This document shows, piece after piece, positions 63,238 through 63,852 of a DNA stretch of 63,852 nucleotides (position 1 is the first letter of the stretch; each line of letters begins with the position of its first letter). The translations under genes and the position numbers were made by a program. The stretch spans positions 1 through 63,852 of the forward strand of contig NZ_JAAXCU010000055.1 in assembly GCF_012911845.1 (NCBI RefSeq), in the 5' to 3' direction. Source of the stretch: Bacillus sp. RO2. Its GTDB lineage: Bacteria > Bacillota > Bacilli > Bacillales > Bacillaceae_I. The notes under the pieces are model-generated. The model was not told the DNA's origin. It saw only the letters and a list, made by a program, of their open reading frames with translations, and made no database searches.

Positions 63238-63852
63238 ATGAAAACTAAATCTATTTTTATTGCAATGATACTAGTAGTTTTTACATTCTTAGTGGGATGT
63301 AATGCAGATAATCAAGCTTCTGACGGCAGCGAAAAACTAAATGTTTATACGACCATTTTCCCGTTAGAAGACTTTACAAAGAAAATCGGCGGCGATCATG
63401 TCGAAGTGAAGTCTGTCTTTCCACCTGGTTCTGATGCACACACGTTTGAGCCATCTACAAAAACAATGAGCGAAATGGCTTCTGCTGATGTTTTTATTTA
63501 TACAGGTGTTGGTGTGGAAGGATTTGCTGATAAAGCAAAAGATGTGTTGGAAAATGAGGACGTTCCTGTTGTAGTAGCTGGTAATGGAATTGAACTCCGT
63601 GGTGAAGAAGAGCACAATCACGAACATGAAGACGAAGCTCATGAAGAAGAGCACAATCCCGACCATGAAGACGAAGCTCCTGAAGAAGAGCACCACCCCG
63701 AACATGAAGACGAAGCTCCTCAAGAAGACCACACTCACGACCATCCACACGCCGCCCATGAAGAAGCCCCCCACCCCCAACCCGCACCCCAACCTCCTGA
63801 AAACCCGCACCACCCCGACCCCGCAGCCCACACACACCAACACGCACCCCAC
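63238..63852 (+). CDS. adcA: Zinc ABC transporter substrate-binding protein (AdcA/ZnuA), partial
   Basis: The open frame runs off the window end (205 codons seen). Lipobox VGC (Cys near residue 21), then LNVYTTIFPLEDFTKKIGGD and the metal-site motif GSDAHTFEP (first His ligand near 67), the hallmark of cluster A-I zinc/manganese receptors. From about residue 125 a His/Asp/Glu-rich loop begins. AAAGGAG precedes the ATG. Zur-regulated. The last ~200 bases are abnormally rich in C, probably sequence error. Confidence 0.88.
   Translation, partial: MKTKSIFIAMILVVFTFLVGCNADNQASDGSEKLNVYTTIFPLEDFTKKIGGDHVEVKSVFPPGSDAHTFEPSTKTMSEMASADVFIYTGVGVEGFADKAKDVLENEDVPVVVAGNGIELRGEEEHNHEHEDEAHEEEHNPDHEDEAPEEEHHPEHEDEAPQEDHTHDHPHAAHEEAPHPQPAPQPPENPHHPDPAAHTHQHAPH

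Noticed and set aside
63364-63852. 162- and 117-codon minus-strand ORFs at the window end
   Set aside because: Antisense to the clear zinc-receptor gene; low complexity (Val/Gly/Phe or Leu/Gly/Arg) caused by the repetitive C-rich tail.

Overview
The window looks like chromosomal DNA of a spore-forming Bacillaceae species (Bacillus or Sutcliffiella type). The base composition is AT-rich and nearly every gene has a strong AGGAGG-type ribosome binding site. TTG and GTG starts are common, and gene order follows the B. subtilis yt* region (ytoQ-ytoP-ytzB-ytnP-trmB-ytzH-ytmP-amyX; ythP-ythQ-pepV; ytzE-ytzG-ytgP-ytfP; leuS; ytzC-ytqA-ytqB-ytpB-ytpA-ytoA; metK/pckA; ytmA-ytlACD-ytkD; dps-ytzI; luxS-ytjA-ytiB). 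I see no prophage, CRISPR array, rRNA or tRNA gene, and no intact insertion sequence.

Layout. 0.4-12.8 kb: housekeeping genes of the ytoQ-to-ytkP block, with an lrgAB-type membrane pair between ytlQ and the RNA phosphodiesterase gene. 12.8-13.2 kb: a nested repeat locus. 13.2-22.7 kb: an MFS transporter, PepV and the YthPQ ABC exporter, a small DeoR-type regulator, a pseudouridine synthase, a MurJ-like flippase and a flavoprotein. 22.8-26.4 kb: small and poorly known genes (Cse60, hypothetical proteins, a NERD protein) separated by short-period repeats. 26.5-29.3 kb: leuS behind a T-box leader. 29.4-33.1 kb: a 3-hydroxybutyrate dehydrogenase/GntP permease operon with its own sigma-54 activator, a -24/-12 promoter, palindromic enhancer sites and a cre site. 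33.2-37.0 kb: a VOC protein, htpG with a CIRCE operator, and an MFS transporter. 37.4-42.1 kb: ytzC-ytqA-ytqB, the sesquarterpene synthase ytpB, ytpA and ytoA. 42.4-46.4 kb: a PAP2 phosphatase, a GT4 glycosyltransferase and an ABC-F protein behind a leader peptide and attenuator, in the place where B. subtilis has asnB. 46.5-50.0 kb: metK with a SAM-I riboswitch, divergent from pckA. 50.1-50.7 kb: twelve tandem 52-bp units. 50.8-59 kb: ytmA, the ytlACD ABC importer, ytkD, a holin-like protein, dps, ytzI and a UPF0718 permease pair. 59-63.85 kb: a zinc-starvation region with three Zur-type operators, in front of a flavoprotein, a COG0523 zinc metallochaperone GTPase and an AdcA/ZnuA zinc-binding lipoprotein cut by the window edge; luxS, ytjA and a beta-carbonic anhydrase lie among them.

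The most unusual material is non-coding. The 12 x 52 bp array at 50.08-50.71 kb keeps exact register across two sequence subfamilies, with arms that pair in the same register and co-vary. There are also 21-bp-period arrays at 25.7 and 37.2 kb, an irregular ~45-bp array at 25.9 kb, a superfamily of ~125-bp elements with complementary ends (one copy split by a 219-bp MITE-like insertion that carries another copy), and long GGGGTCAGACCCC palindromes of REP type. The last ~200 bases look like degraded sequence inside the histidine-rich loop of the zinc-binding protein. All names are by recognition of sequence and synteny; no database search was run.
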